Positions 10,697 to 19,132 of a stretch of DNA of 64,000 nt are shown here, one piece after another; positions within the stretch are counted from its first letter, which is position 1; each line of letters starts with the position of its first letter. This DNA comes from Micromonospora lutea (GTDB lineage Bacteria; Actinomycetota; Actinomycetes; Mycobacteriales; Micromonosporaceae): contig NZ_BOPB01000026.1 of the NCBI RefSeq assembly GCF_016863535.1, positions 1-64,000 on the forward strand. Reading direction: 5' to 3'. The notes beneath the pieces are model-generated. The model did no database searches. It was not told the origin of the DNA and worked only from the letters and a program-made list of their open reading frames with translations. The position numbers were made by a program, and so were the translations under genes.

Positions 10697-12488
10697 CGGC
10701 GGCTCCTTCCCGCTGGGCCGGCACCGTGGGACTCAGCCGGATCAGCTCGAACCCGCTGTCGGAGAGCACATGGGGCAGTGCCCGGATCTCCTCCCGGTTC
10801 TGTTCCTGCACGGCTGCGGGCAACTCGTCCCACGGCCGCAGCAGGTGGTGTCGCTGCCGTGCGTCGTCGCGCGGCTCGCCGTACGTCCAGCCTTCGGAGC
10901 GCCGTTCCCGGCACCACCGTTCGTGTTCGAGCCGGGCCAGCTGCTCGACCCGATCGTCGATGGCCCGACCGGCAGCCGAGGCGTCACCGGCACCACCGTG
11001 CCGGGGCGCCACCACGCAGCCCAGGTTCAGCAGCTTGGCGGCGATGTCCTGGACGTGGCTGCGGTTGGCGCGGCGCAGCGACTCCGGCAGCCGGGACCAG
11101 GGCACCATGGCGGGCGCGTCACCGAGGCGTACCCCGGCCCGTTGCTGGGCGTGCAGGTACCGGAGGTGGATCTGCTGGGCGAGCCGCTCGGTGAGATCCT
11201 CGGCGATCAGCCGGGCGTCGCAGGCCTGGGTCAGCACCGGATACAGCCGCAGCTTGCCGTGCACCTCGTCGAGCAGGTCGTGGCGGGCGTCGCCGTGGAA
11301 CGCGGCGGCGAGCGCGGCCTGCCGGTAGACCGGCACGAAGACGATGCTGCGCGCCCCACGCCACAGCGCGGGGGTGTCCAGCGCGAAGCGCAGACCGCTG
11401 ATCTCGTCGGTGGCGCAGATGTAGATACGGTCGTAGTTTCCGGCGGCGAACTGGTCCAGCCCGACCAGGCCGTCGATGGTCCGGTCGTACCCGGCCAGCC
11501 GGAAGACGTCGTTCAGGAACGGGTAACGGGCGGTGGCCAGGGCGAGTTCGGCGCGGGCGTCCGGTGCCACCAGGTCCACCCGCAGCCGGCGGTCGGATCC
11601 GCCCTGATCGACCTGGTGGGCCCGCCAGTGCCGGGCGGTCTCCACCAGCAGGGCTCGACGGAAGCTGCCGTCACCGGCGATGAGGACCGCCATCGGCCGG
11701 TCCATGGCAGCCGGTAGCGGATGGTGCCGGTGCAGCGCCCGGGCGGCGATGTCGTCGACGTGGAAGTAGTCCAACCGCAGCCGGCTGGACCCGGCGGCGC
11801 CGAGCCGTCGGGCCTGCAACGACAGGCACATCTCCGGGTCGTGGACCTGCACGTAGACCCGGGGCGGGTGCCGCCGGTCCTGGATCAGCCGGTTGGCGGT
11901 GTTGGCGATCGCGTGGTTGCGGTCGTCGTCGTCGGTGCAGGCGTAGACGGTGTGTGCCCGGGGCAGGCCGGCGCCGCGCAGCACCTCCTCGTTGGTCGGG
12001 TCGCCGACCACGCCGAGGTAGCGGCGTCGGCGGTACTCCAGCGGCCCGAAGGGCTCGGAGCGTACGACGACCACCCGGTTTCCGTCGGCGTGCAGCCGGT
12101 CGGCCAGCATGTGCGCGAACTGCGAGTCACCACAGACGACGGCGTGGCCGCTGGCCCGCCGGGCACGCCGTCGGCGGATCTCCGCGGCCAGCAGCAGGCG
12201 ACCGGCCTCGGCCACCGCCAGCAGGGTGAACAGTGGAGCGACGAACCGGGCCACCTGCAGCTGCCACGGATAGGGGCCGGGTTCCTCGAAGAGCTCGGCG
12301 CTGAGGAAGAACAGTTGCAGGTCGTAGTAGATGATGTCGTAACGGTCACCGATGGTGTCGGGCCGGACCTGCGCCAGCCGTTCCAGGCCGACGTAGCCGA
12401 GCACCGAGGCGACCAGTCCGATCACCCCGAAGACGACCCGCAACCACCACGCGGCGGGACGGGTCGCAACGGGGGTCGGCTGGGTCAT
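10686..12488 (-). CDS. membrane TrkA-N (Rossmann) protein with C-terminal RyR domain
   Basis: A ~600-aa protein. Hydrophobic segments near the N-terminus (LRVVFGVIGLVASVLGYVG and FVAPLFTLLAVAEAGRLLL) precede a TrkA-N-like nucleotide-binding domain (HAVVCGDSQFAHMLADRLHA, YLGVVGDPTNEEVL). A second Rossmann-like part follows (MAVLIAGDGSFRRALLVET). The last ~85 residues form a RyR domain (LARLEHERWCRERRSEGW, TYGEPRDDARQRHHLLRPW). RyR domains in bacteria are linked to nucleotide-ligand sensing and to conflict systems with SLOG and TIR proteins. I prefer the ATG at 12488 (MTQPTPVATRP) to an in-frame start 51 bases upstream because GAGGCAG lies before it. It is likely a membrane sensor paired with the SLOG gene. 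Confidence 0.8.
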   Translation of the reverse strand: MTQPTPVATRPAAWWLRVVFGVIGLVASVLGYVGLERLAQVRPDTIGDRYDIIYYDLQLFFLSAELFEEPGPYPWQLQVARFVAPLFTLLAVAEAGRLLLAAEIRRRRARRASGHAVVCGDSQFAHMLADRLHADGNRVVVVRSEPFGPLEYRRRRYLGVVGDPTNEEVLRGAGLPRAHTVYACTDDDDRNHAIANTANRLIQDRRHPPRVYVQVHDPEMCLSLQARRLGAAGSSRLRLDYFHVDDIAARALHRHHPLPAAMDRPMAVLIAGDGSFRRALLVETARHWRAHQVDQGGSDRRLRVDLVAPDARAELALATARYPFLNDVFRLAGYDRTIDGLVGLDQFAAGNYDRIYICATDEISGLRFALDTPALWRGARSIVFVPVYRQAALAAAFHGDARHDLLDEVHGKLRLYPVLTQACDARLIAEDLTERLAQQIHLRYLHAQQRAGVRLGDAPAMVPWSRLPESLRRANRSHVQDIAAKLLNLGCVVAPRHGGAGDASAAGRAIDDRVEQLARLEHERWCRERRSEGWTYGEPRDDARQRHHLLRPWDELPAAVQEQNREEIRALPHVLSDSGFELIRLSPTVPAQREGAAGAV

Positions 12489-12737
12489 CGCCCGGCTGCC
12501 TCGACCGGCCGATGGTACGCACTCGGCCCGCGCCGACAACCAGGTCGGCGCCCCAGCCGCCAGAATATGACCATGGGCGTCATGCTATTGGACAAAGTCG
12601 ATCACCAAGGTCGGTGACGTGCCCGTCGGCCGGCACTTTTCGCAGGTGCCGCCCCTTTCGCCGACACCGGGTTGTCGGAGTTCGGATCGACATCGTCCGG
12701 CGTACCGGTCGGACCGTCGCAACGGCGGTGACGCCCG

Positions 12738-12776
12738 CGCGTCGATCACCGGCCGGTGTGACCGGTGATCGACGCG
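12738..12776 (-). terminator. 15-bp hairpin, orphan terminator of the GH54 relic
   Basis: CGCGTCGATCACCGG and CCGGTGATCGACGCG form a perfect 15-bp stem around a 9-base loop. The hairpin is 9 bases past the stop of the leftward GH54 fragment, where a terminator of the intact ancestral gene would have been. Confidence 0.7.
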
Positions 12777-12784
12777 GACCGCCG

Positions 12785-13156
12785 TCAGCGATAGCCGGCG
12801 GCGACGATGCTGGCGTGCACGGCGTTCTCGGTGGCGTCGGAGGGATAGCCGGCGACCATGGCGCCCTCGTAGAAGGTGCCGGCGCTGAGGTTGGCTCCGC
12901 CGTCTGGTTTACAGCAGTCCCCGCCGCTGCCCAGGATGATCGCGGCACTTTGACCAGGGACGATGGCCTCGGCGATCACCGCACCCGGTGCGGCGACCGC
13001 GACCCGGACCTGCGGGGCCAGGATGACCGCGACGGCGGCCCGCTCAGCCGCGTCCAGGCATTGACGGGCCGCCGGAAGGAACGCCTCGCCGGCCGGGGTC
13101 AGCCGCACCCGTACGCGACATCGCCGCCGGTGCAGCGGCCTGACGCGGAACGCCAT
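12785..13156 (-). pseudogene. chimeric relic: LysR-type regulator fragment joined to the C-terminus of a GH54 arabinofuranosidase
   Basis: A 123-codon open frame made of two unrelated pieces. Residues ~8-45 (RVRLTPAGEAFLPAARQCLD) are the end of a LysR-family HTH domain without its first helices. Residues ~70-123 (AAIILGSGGDCC, then GANLSAGTFYEGAMVAGYPS and DATENAVHASIVAAGYR) match the extreme C-terminus of the GH54 alpha-L-arabinofuranosidase catalytic domain. Neither domain is complete, so I call it gene debris and not a functional protein. The hairpin just past its stop looks like the old arabinofuranosidase terminator. A deletion joining two former neighbours is the simplest explanation. 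Confidence 0.7.
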
Positions 13157-13179
13157 GTCGCCGTCGGCTACTGATCGCG

Positions 13180-14469
13180 TCAGGCGGTGACCAGCGGGTC
13201 GTGCACCCGGCCGAGGAAGAGCGGCACGCCAGTGACCTGGTCGTGGATGATGTACAGGAACGGCCGGTTCACGAAGAACTGCGGTCCCACCGGGATCGAC
13301 GGCGGCCGGATGATGACCGCCGACGCGGCCGCCGCCTCGACACCCTTCTCGTCCACCCCGATGAAGGTCTCATGCACCACGTCGTCGATGCAGAGATCAG
13401 GATCGGTGGTGCTCATCCCGGTGAAGTCGGCGTACGGGCTGAAGGCCGTGGTCATGCCGAGGCCACTGAGCGCGGCGCCCAACTGGGCCGGCAGGCGGAA
13501 CGTCCACCGGGGCATCCGCAGTTGGATGTCGGTGTACCGGAAGCCGGCGAACAGGGCGCTCAGCCACGCCCCGTCGACGTGGGCCTCGACCGTGGCGAGA
13601 TCGTCGCGGGTCGGCATGACGATGGCCATGGCCAACCCGTTGCCCGCGAGCGGCACGTCGACAGCCCGCCAACCGTCGCCCAGGAGGTGGCCCATCGGGT
13701 CGAACGGACCGCGCATCATCGGCACCTGGACGACGGTGCCGTCGTCCCGGGTGAACGGTTCCTCTGCCGTGGCCCTGGCATTGAACGGGTAGTACCAGGC
13801 CGCCTTGAGGTAGGCCGTGTTGGTCAGCATCAGACTGGTGTCGGCGCTCACGGTGCCGGACGCCAGCAGCTCCGGGATCTTCGCGTTGGTGCGATCGGAC
13901 ACCCAGGTGTTGATCTCCTGGCGGGCCGCCTCCGGCGCGCCCCGGAAGTCGACCGGGTGCGGGACGGCACCGTAGTAGCCGGCCAGAGTGTCCTGGAACC
14001 CGGATCGCAGCACCAGGTCGAGCCGGGTCCACACGGCGTTGGCCGTGGTCACCCGGGGCTGCCTGACTCCGTCGCCGTCCTGGAACCGGCCGGCGAGCGA
14101 CTGGTCGACGGTGTTGAGGCCGCTGTCGAGAGTGCCGGGCCGCGGATGCGGCGCGTGCAGCACGGCGTCCATCTCGTCGGCGGTGGTCGATCCGGCGCCG
14201 GCCCGGGCCATCGCGAGCGCCAACTGGACCGAGTAGGGCGCGCACACCACGTTGCCACCGGCATGGGTGGACGCCAACGTGTGGTAGAGGTCGGCGGTGA
14301 AGCCGCACACCGCGCTCGCGGCGGCCTGCATCGTGGCCGGGTCGGGGGCTACGCGTGCCGGAACCGTCGACGTGGACGATCCGCTGAGCCAATGGGGATG
14401 AGCTGGGGCGGCGGTCAGGGCGGCGGTGGCGAGTGGCACCGTTCGGAGAATCGATCGACGCGAGACCAT
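13180..14469 (-). CDS. serpin-family serine protease inhibitor, probably exported
   Basis: A ~429-aa protein starting MVSRRSILRTV. The twin arginine followed by a hydrophobic stretch and TAAPAHP suggests a Tat-type signal. Serpin signatures follow: NVVCAPYSVQLALAMARAGA, LMLTNTAYLKAAWYYPF, LRMPRWTFRLPA and DDVVHETFIGVDEKGVEAAA. The reactive-centre hinge is EKGVEAAAASA, with small residues compatible with an inhibitory loop. The shutter and C-terminal strand appear as FFVNRPFLYIIHD and VPLFLGRVHDP. The P1 residue cannot be fixed with certainty. It is divergently transcribed from a secreted S1 protease 0.4 kb away, which may be a target or a functional partner. I preferred ATG 14469 to a GTG eight codons upstream. 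Confidence 0.88.
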   Translation of the reverse strand: MVSRRSILRTVPLATAALTAAPAHPHWLSGSSTSTVPARVAPDPATMQAAASAVCGFTADLYHTLASTHAGGNVVCAPYSVQLALAMARAGAGSTTADEMDAVLHAPHPRPGTLDSGLNTVDQSLAGRFQDGDGVRQPRVTTANAVWTRLDLVLRSGFQDTLAGYYGAVPHPVDFRGAPEAARQEINTWVSDRTNAKIPELLASGTVSADTSLMLTNTAYLKAAWYYPFNARATAEEPFTRDDGTVVQVPMMRGPFDPMGHLLGDGWRAVDVPLAGNGLAMAIVMPTRDDLATVEAHVDGAWLSALFAGFRYTDIQLRMPRWTFRLPAQLGAALSGLGMTTAFSPYADFTGMSTTDPDLCIDDVVHETFIGVDEKGVEAAAASAVIIRPPSIPVGPQFFVNRPFLYIIHDQVTGVPLFLGRVHDPLVTA

Positions 14470-14873
14470 GTCTCGACCATAGAACAGCGCCACGGCGACG
14501 CGTAAGGCGAAGGTTCAGGTTTCATCGATGGTCGCCAATCACCGCTCCTTGCATGCGAGGCCCACCGACCCCTGCGGGCAGGTGCCGATCCTGGAGCCGG
14601 GCCACGGCACGACCCTGGCCGCCACAGCGCCGTACCGCCTCCTGCCGAGCCTTGGTACAGCAGGCTGCATAGCCGGTAACCGTGAACCTTTTTAGGCTCT
14701 TCACATCGGTACGGCGCCACATCCGGTGCGGTCAATTCCCGCGTCATTCACCTGCCAGCAAACACGTCCTGGATTGGACGAAATTTCACCGCACGCGTGC
14801 CGCAGGGATTGAGGGTTTCGATTCGCACAGTGGGATCAGCGCAAAGGTCAGGAAGAGGAGAAGGAGACCGTAC
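14470..14873. other. intergenic region between divergent serpin and S1 protease genes; no gene seen
   Basis: About 400 bases containing both promoters. Open frames here have no recognisable protein and unfavourable codon use. An AT-richer patch near 14,688-14,710 (CTTTTTAGGCTCTTCAC) may be part of the protease promoter. I see no clear operator palindrome. Confidence 0.5.
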
Positions 14874-16043
14874 GTGAAGTCACAAAGAAGGTTGTTCGTC
14901 GGTGGTGTCAGCGCACTGATGCTCGTCGGGACGTTCGCCGTCGCCCCGTCCGCTGTCGCGAGCGACGCGGCCGTGTCACTCGCCGCATCACCGGACGGTC
15001 CGCCGCCGGAGTTCGTGGCGGCGGAGACCGTCACTCGGCAAGAGACGCTGACCGCCGCGTACGAGGCCGCGGTCGCCGAGACCGACCCGTCCACATTCGC
15101 CGGCGGCTGGATCGATCACGCCAACAACACGGTCGTGGTCGCGGTCACCCGCCCTGGTGACGCACCGGAACAGGCCGCCGGCGCGACGGTGCGGGAGAAG
15201 GTCGTCACGCGCTCCGCCGCAGATCTGAAGGCGGTGCAGGACAAGGTCGACGCGATCGCCGCGCGGCACGAGGCCGGGGCCGGCTCCTGGTACGTGGACA
15301 GCCAGGCCAACGTCGTCAAGGTCGAGGTGGAGGCCGGCGGTTCGAGTCCGGAGTTCCTTGCCGCCGTACGCGCCCTGGGCGACGGGGTCCGCCTGTCGGA
15401 GGTACCCGCGGGCCCGGCCGCGATCGGCCGGGAAATCAACAGTGCCGACGAGGTACAGGCCAGCAACGGCATCAAGTGCTCGCACGGGTTCCGCGTCAAG
15501 ACCTTTGACGGCAAATGGGTTCTGCTCACCGCCGGGCACTGCATTGGGAACGCCCAAGGCAAGACGTGGATACACAATGGCGTGTTGATGGGCACCAGCG
15601 GTGACTGGCGCTTCGACGCAAGCGGCGACTGGGGCATCATCCGCTACGACTACAATTCCCGTCAGCACCCCGAACCATGGGTCAATCGGTACGGCCCGTC
15701 GACGGTGCAGATCAAGGGGATGGGCCGCGTTCCGGGGCCTGGCTCGCACATCTGCAAGTCCGGGCGTAGCACCAAGACGACGTGCGGTGAAGTGCTACAG
15801 CACGACGTGTCGGTGAATTACGGCAGCCCCAAGCGGGTCGTCAAGCACCTGATCTCGACCGATCTCTGTGGCGACAGCGGTGACAGCGGCGGTCCGGTCT
15901 ACAACTTCGTAACCCCTGCTCCCGGCGTCGTCAGGGCGCTCGGGATGTCGGTGGCCGCCAGCCGCAGCGGTGTCTGCACGCTCTTCTTCCAGCCGCTGGA
16001 CCGGGCCCTGGCTGCTTCCGGCACCTACTGGGCCGACAACTGA
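14874..16043 (+). CDS. secreted S1-family serine protease with propeptide (alpha-lytic/streptogrisin type)
   Basis: A 389-aa preproprotein. I chose GTG 14874 because it begins a classic signal peptide (VKSQRRLFVGGVSALMLVGT then FAVAPSAVAS) and a purine-rich site (GGAAGAGGAGAAGGAG) lies just upstream. Upstream in-frame starts add no signal. Residues ~40-195 form a propeptide of the alpha-lytic type (ASRHE-like AARHEAGAGSWYVD, KVEVEAGGSS). The catalytic triad is visible: His222 in LTAGHC, Asp252 in DWGIIRYD, Ser338 in GDSGDSGGPV. Cysteine pairs flank the active-site elements. It presumably degrades extracellular protein after autoprocessing. It stands alone with its own terminator and lies divergent to the serpin. 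Confidence 0.92.
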   Translation: MKSQRRLFVGGVSALMLVGTFAVAPSAVASDAAVSLAASPDGPPPEFVAAETVTRQETLTAAYEAAVAETDPSTFAGGWIDHANNTVVVAVTRPGDAPEQAAGATVREKVVTRSAADLKAVQDKVDAIAARHEAGAGSWYVDSQANVVKVEVEAGGSSPEFLAAVRALGDGVRLSEVPAGPAAIGREINSADEVQASNGIKCSHGFRVKTFDGKWVLLTAGHCIGNAQGKTWIHNGVLMGTSGDWRFDASGDWGIIRYDYNSRQHPEPWVNRYGPSTVQIKGMGRVPGPGSHICKSGRSTKTTCGEVLQHDVSVNYGSPKRVVKHLISTDLCGDSGDSGGPVYNFVTPAPGVVRALGMSVAASRSGVCTLFFQPLDRALAASGTYWADN

Positions 16044-16060
16044 CCGCAAATCGGTAGACA

Positions 16061-16086
16061 GCGCCCGGGCCACGCGACCCGGGCGC
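16061..16086 (+). terminator. hairpin terminator after the S1 protease
   Basis: GCGCCCGGG and CCCGGGCGC form a perfect 9-bp stem with an 8-base loop, 18 bases after the protease stop codon. Confidence 0.75.
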
Positions 16087-16243
16087 ACTGCCGGTATCAA
16101 CCGCTCTGGCTGCTGATGGCACTCGCCGGGGACGCTTCTGTCGGATCGCCGTCAGAGCCACCCGAGACATGGATACATCTCTATATGTTTTCGGTGTTGC
16201 GGCACCTCGGTCATGCCATCCGTAGCACAGGGAAGGTGACCCC

Positions 16244-16810
16244 ATGTCCGTCGACCACGTCCCGATCACGTCTCGCCCTCGCCGGCCATCGGCGCTGCTG
16301 CTGGTGCTCGGCCTGGTCGTCGGCCTGGTCGCCGCCACGGCACTGATCAGCCCCGCGAAAGCGCGGACCGTCACCCCGCTGTCCGCTGAACCCCTCTGCG
16401 CCACCGTAGGTTTCAGTCAGCCACCCGGCATCAGCAACCCGCTCGCCCTGACCTGGTCGCACATCGGCAACCGGACCAATGGCGGCGTCACCTACCGGTA
16501 CTGGATGGTGCAGGAGTTACACGGCTCGACGCTGCTGTACCGAAACAGCTACGTGGCCCGATGCTCCGGCGTCACCCTGCTCTCCAGCGCCACGATCCCG
16601 ACGAGCAGCGCCTTCGGCACACCATCCTGCACCAGCAGCGGCGACTACAGTCCGCCGACGTCGGCGAGCACCGAACGGTACGTCGGGCAACGCGCCTCCC
16701 GAGAATCATCGTTCATCGCGAACCTGACGTTCCGCTACTGGCACCGGGAACGACTCTCGATCGTCACCCTCACCTGGGTCTACGATTCCAGCTTCGTGGC
16801 CCGCTGCTGA
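16244..16810 (+). CDS. small exported protein of unknown function
   Basis: A 188-aa protein. A long n-region with SRPRRPS precedes a hydrophobic segment (ALLLVLGLVVGLVAATALI) and a likely signal cleavage near SPAKA. The mature part is Thr/Ser- and aromatic-rich, with four cysteines (LCATVGF, ARCSGV, PSCTSS and a C-terminal FVARC), suggesting a disulfide-stabilised extracellular fold. Two similar segments (YRYWMVQELHGSTLLYRNSY and FRYWHRERLSIVTLTWVYDS) each end in VARC, hinting at an internal repeat. I do not recognise a family. Its last ~105 bases overlap the 3' end of the convergent PadR gene. Confidence 0.7.
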   Translation: MSVDHVPITSRPRRPSALLLVLGLVVGLVAATALISPAKARTVTPLSAEPLCATVGFSQPPGISNPLALTWSHIGNRTNGGVTYRYWMVQELHGSTLLYRNSYVARCSGVTLLSSATIPTSSAFGTPSCTSSGDYSPPTSASTERYVGQRASRESSFIANLTFRYWHRERLSIVTLTWVYDSSFVARC

Positions 16811-17380
16811 TTCACCACCACGACCTGATCGTGGGGCCGCGCACCCGTCCGGTGGTCCGCCGCGATCGGCGAGATCGCTGAACCAGGTGAGGGCGTGGCG
16901 TCCCGAGGCGATGCCGTAGTCCAGCGTCGCGCGCTGGTACGCCGCCACATCGCGGAACTCCGCAGGCACCTCCATCGCGTCGAGCTGCTTCTTGAGGGCG
17001 GTCAGGTTGGACAGGTCGGCTGCGGCCCGTTCCCGCATGCGTCGCAGCACCGGTGCGCGTTCCGCCGGGTCGAGCAGACCGAGGAAGAACAGTCGGGGAA
17101 GCGCCGCTGTCTCCAGGTCCGCTCCGCTGAGTTCACCGGCCATCCATCGGTGGAACTCCCGCCGTCCGGCCTCGGTCGCGCGATAGACCTTCTTGCCGCG
17201 TCCGCCCGGTTCGGTGCTGGCGACCTCGATGAGCCCCTTGCCGAGCAGCGTGTCGAGCGCCCGCTTGATGCTGCCGGAGCTGGCGCTGTAGAAGAGCGCG
17301 ACACCCGCTTCGAAGCTCTTGATCAGGCCGTAGAGGCTCTGCGGGGCGAGGAGCAGCAGGCCCAGGATCACGTGTGCCAC
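16706..17380 (-). CDS. PadR-family transcriptional regulator
   Basis: A 224-aa regulator. Residues 1-~75 form the PadR winged helix (ILGLLLLAPQSLYGLIKSFE, SIKRALDTLLGKGLIEV, KVYRATEAGRREFHRWM). Residues ~80-175 form the Vir-like helical dimerisation domain (LSNLTALKKQLDAMEVPAEF, ATLDYGIASGRHALTWFSDL). The last ~45 residues are low-complexity and overlap the opposite secreted-protein gene, so they may be a recent extension. PadR proteins usually repress a divergent neighbour; the divergent gene here is a serine hydrolase, and a 12-bp perfect palindrome lies between them. The ligand is unknown. Confidence 0.88.
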   Translation of the reverse strand: MAHVILGLLLLAPQSLYGLIKSFEAGVALFYSASSGSIKRALDTLLGKGLIEVASTEPGGRGKKVYRATEAGRREFHRWMAGELSGADLETAALPRLFFLGLLDPAERAPVLRRMRERAAADLSNLTALKKQLDAMEVPAEFRDVAAYQRATLDYGIASGRHALTWFSDLADRGGPPDGCAAPRSGRGGESAAGHEAGIVDPGEGDDRESFPVPVAERQVRDER

Positions 17381-17408
17381 ACCCGGGATCCTACCCGGTT
17401 GATTCTCT

Positions 17409-17420
17409 TAGACATGTCTA
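17409..17420. promoter_or_regulatory. candidate PadR operator (12-bp perfect palindrome)
   Basis: TAGACATGTCTA is a perfect palindrome in the ~50-base space between the divergent PadR and serine hydrolase genes. PadR-family operators commonly contain ATGT/ACAT half-sites, as this one does. It lies 15-26 bases before the proposed hydrolase start. Confidence 0.6.
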
Positions 17421-17434
17421 GTAGGCATGTTGCT

Positions 17435-18583
17435 ATGCGAGCAGGTTCTCAGCGGCGTACGTTCACGGCAGCCGGCAACCGCATGACCGGCGCGGTCGAC
17501 GCCGGCCTTACCGGCCTGGCGCGCAGGTTGGCCTCCCGACCCGGTCTGCACCACGTCAGCCTCGCCCTGTCCAGCACCGACGGGCAGCGCCACTGGTCGG
17601 GTGGGTCCGGGCCGGAGGGCGCCGACGAGCCGGAGGTGCGCCCCGAAACGCCCTTCTTCATCGCCTCGATCACGAAGCGGTTCATCATCACGCTGGTCCT
17701 GCAGGCCCACGAGCGCGGCGAACTCGACCTCGACGCCCCGATCACCACCTACCTGCCCGCGTCCGTCACCACCGGACTGCACGTGCGGCGCGGGGTGGAT
17801 CAGACGCCACAGATCACCGTACGTCACCTGGCCAGCCACACCTCAGGGCTGCCGGACTTCTTCGAACGACGTCGCGGCGCACCCAGCCTCTACCGGCAGT
17901 TGCGCGCCGGGCACGACACGTCCTGGACATTCGACGACGTCATCGGCATCACCCGCGAGCAGCAGGGCCCCCACTTCAGCCCGCAGGACCTCGCCGCCGC
18001 GACGCAGCGGGCCCGCTACTCCGACACCGGCTTCCAATTGCTGATCCGGATCCTGGAGAGCGTCACCTCGTGCGGCTTTCCCGATCTCCTCGCCGAACGC
18101 CTCACCGGCCCGCTCGGCCTCAACCGCACCTGGCATCCCGCCGCCGAGCCCGCCGAGCCGGGTCTGCCCGCTCCCCTGCCCCTGTACGCCGGGCGGCGTC
18201 GGGTGGACGTGGGCGGAGTCATCGCATCGAGCAACGACCTCTACAGCACCACGAGCGATCTCCTCACCTTCGAGCGGGCGCTCCTGGCCGGCGAGCCCTT
18301 CGGTGACAGGAACACACGGTATCTGCTGACCGAGCGACGCAACCGGTTGCGTAACGCCCCGGTCCTCCGCTACGGGCTCGGCACCATGATCTTCACCGTC
18401 AACCGGCTGATGTCGCCGCTACGCGGGCCGGTGACCCTTGTGGGGCACTCGGGATCGACGGGCACCTGGCTGTTCACCTGCCCCGAACTCGACCTGCACC
18501 TGGCCGGCACCGTCGACCAGACCGAGGCGCGCGGCCTTCCCTTCCGGATCATGGCCGCCTGCCTGCGCATCTGGGCCGGCTAG
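17435..18583 (+). CDS. beta-lactamase-fold serine hydrolase (class C/DD-peptidase-like)
   Basis: A ~382-aa enzyme of the penicillin-binding-like hydrolase superfamily. The nucleophile motif is Ser78-x-x-Lys81 in FIASITKRF. The second motif is Tyr-Ser-Asp (RYSDTGFQLL) in place of the more usual YSN. The third is a His-x-Gly type motif (VGHSGSTGTW). The substrate may be a peptide, an ester or a beta-lactam and cannot be told from the sequence. No convincing signal peptide is present, so it is probably cytosolic. Three in-frame starts exist (17414, 17435, 17483). I chose 17435 because AGTAGG precedes it and the first would lie inside the palindrome. It is probably controlled by the divergent PadR regulator. 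Confidence 0.85.
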   Translation: MRAGSQRRTFTAAGNRMTGAVDAGLTGLARRLASRPGLHHVSLALSSTDGQRHWSGGSGPEGADEPEVRPETPFFIASITKRFIITLVLQAHERGELDLDAPITTYLPASVTTGLHVRRGVDQTPQITVRHLASHTSGLPDFFERRRGAPSLYRQLRAGHDTSWTFDDVIGITREQQGPHFSPQDLAAATQRARYSDTGFQLLIRILESVTSCGFPDLLAERLTGPLGLNRTWHPAAEPAEPGLPAPLPLYAGRRRVDVGGVIASSNDLYSTTSDLLTFERALLAGEPFGDRNTRYLLTERRNRLRNAPVLRYGLGTMIFTVNRLMSPLRGPVTLVGHSGSTGTWLFTCPELDLHLAGTVDQTEARGLPFRIMAACLRIWAG

Positions 18584-18586
18584 AGC

Positions 18587-18603
18587 GTGGGTTTCAAACC
18601 CAC
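18587..18603. terminator. short hairpin between convergent genes
   Basis: GTGGGTTT-C-AAACCCAC gives a 7-bp stem with a 3-base loop. It sits a few bases after the serine hydrolase stop and 43 bases from the end of the convergent small secreted gene, and could serve both. Confidence 0.5.
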
Positions 18604-18646
18604 ACCCAGCCAGACGTCGCCGCCGCTGGCGCGGCTTCCCTTCGAG

Positions 18647-18904
18647 TTAGTTCAGCCCACCGAACTCGAAGGGCAGGGGAGGAACCAGACAGTTCTGCGC
18701 CACCATGATCGGCCGTATGATCTCCAGCTGCGCGAGGGCCCACGACCGCAGTGCCGGGTCCTGCGCCAGCCTCTCGTAGAAATGCCACTGCTCAGCCCAC
18801 GCCGAGCACGTCGAGGCAAACGCCGGCTGTGGAACAGCAAGGCTCCCGCCGACCAGGGCAAACAGCGCGGCGAGCACGACGGCGGCTTTCCTGGTGCCGT
18901 TCAC
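18647..18904 (-). CDS. small secreted protein
   Basis: An 85-aa protein. GTG 18904 is well supported: GAGGAGG lies five to six bases upstream and the product begins with a signal peptide (VNGTRKAAVVLAALFALVGG, then SLAVPQPAFA). The ~53-residue mature form has two cysteines (STCSAWAEQW and AQNCLVPPL), a helical middle (ERLAQDPALRSWALAQLEII) and ends PFEFGGLN. It is probably an extracellular mini-protein with one disulfide. I recognise no family. It lies beside the cysteine-repeat secreted genes and may belong to the same secreted repertoire. Confidence 0.72.
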   Translation of the reverse strand: MNGTRKAAVVLAALFALVGGSLAVPQPAFASTCSAWAEQWHFYERLAQDPALRSWALAQLEIIRPIMVAQNCLVPPLPFEFGGLN

Positions 18905-19132
18905 AATTCCTCCTCGAGAGTACCGACGAAAAAGTTGACCTGATTCTGCTGTCCAACCCCTCCGTTGTCGTTCCCGCTCACTGGCCGAATCTGTTACCAC
19001 AGGCTGGATTGCGAAATTTCAGTCGCGGGGATAGGCCCAGCACGTCTCGGGTGGACGGGGTCTGGACAGGACGTAGCCACACCGACGAAAAACTCGACGA
19101 GCACGTGGTCGTCGAGCTGAGACGCCCGCTGA

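Noticed and set aside
16895..17434. A long N-terminal extension of the serine hydrolase frame
   Set aside because: It runs antisense through the PadR gene and has no signal peptide or domain. The hydrolase begins at 17,435 or nearby.
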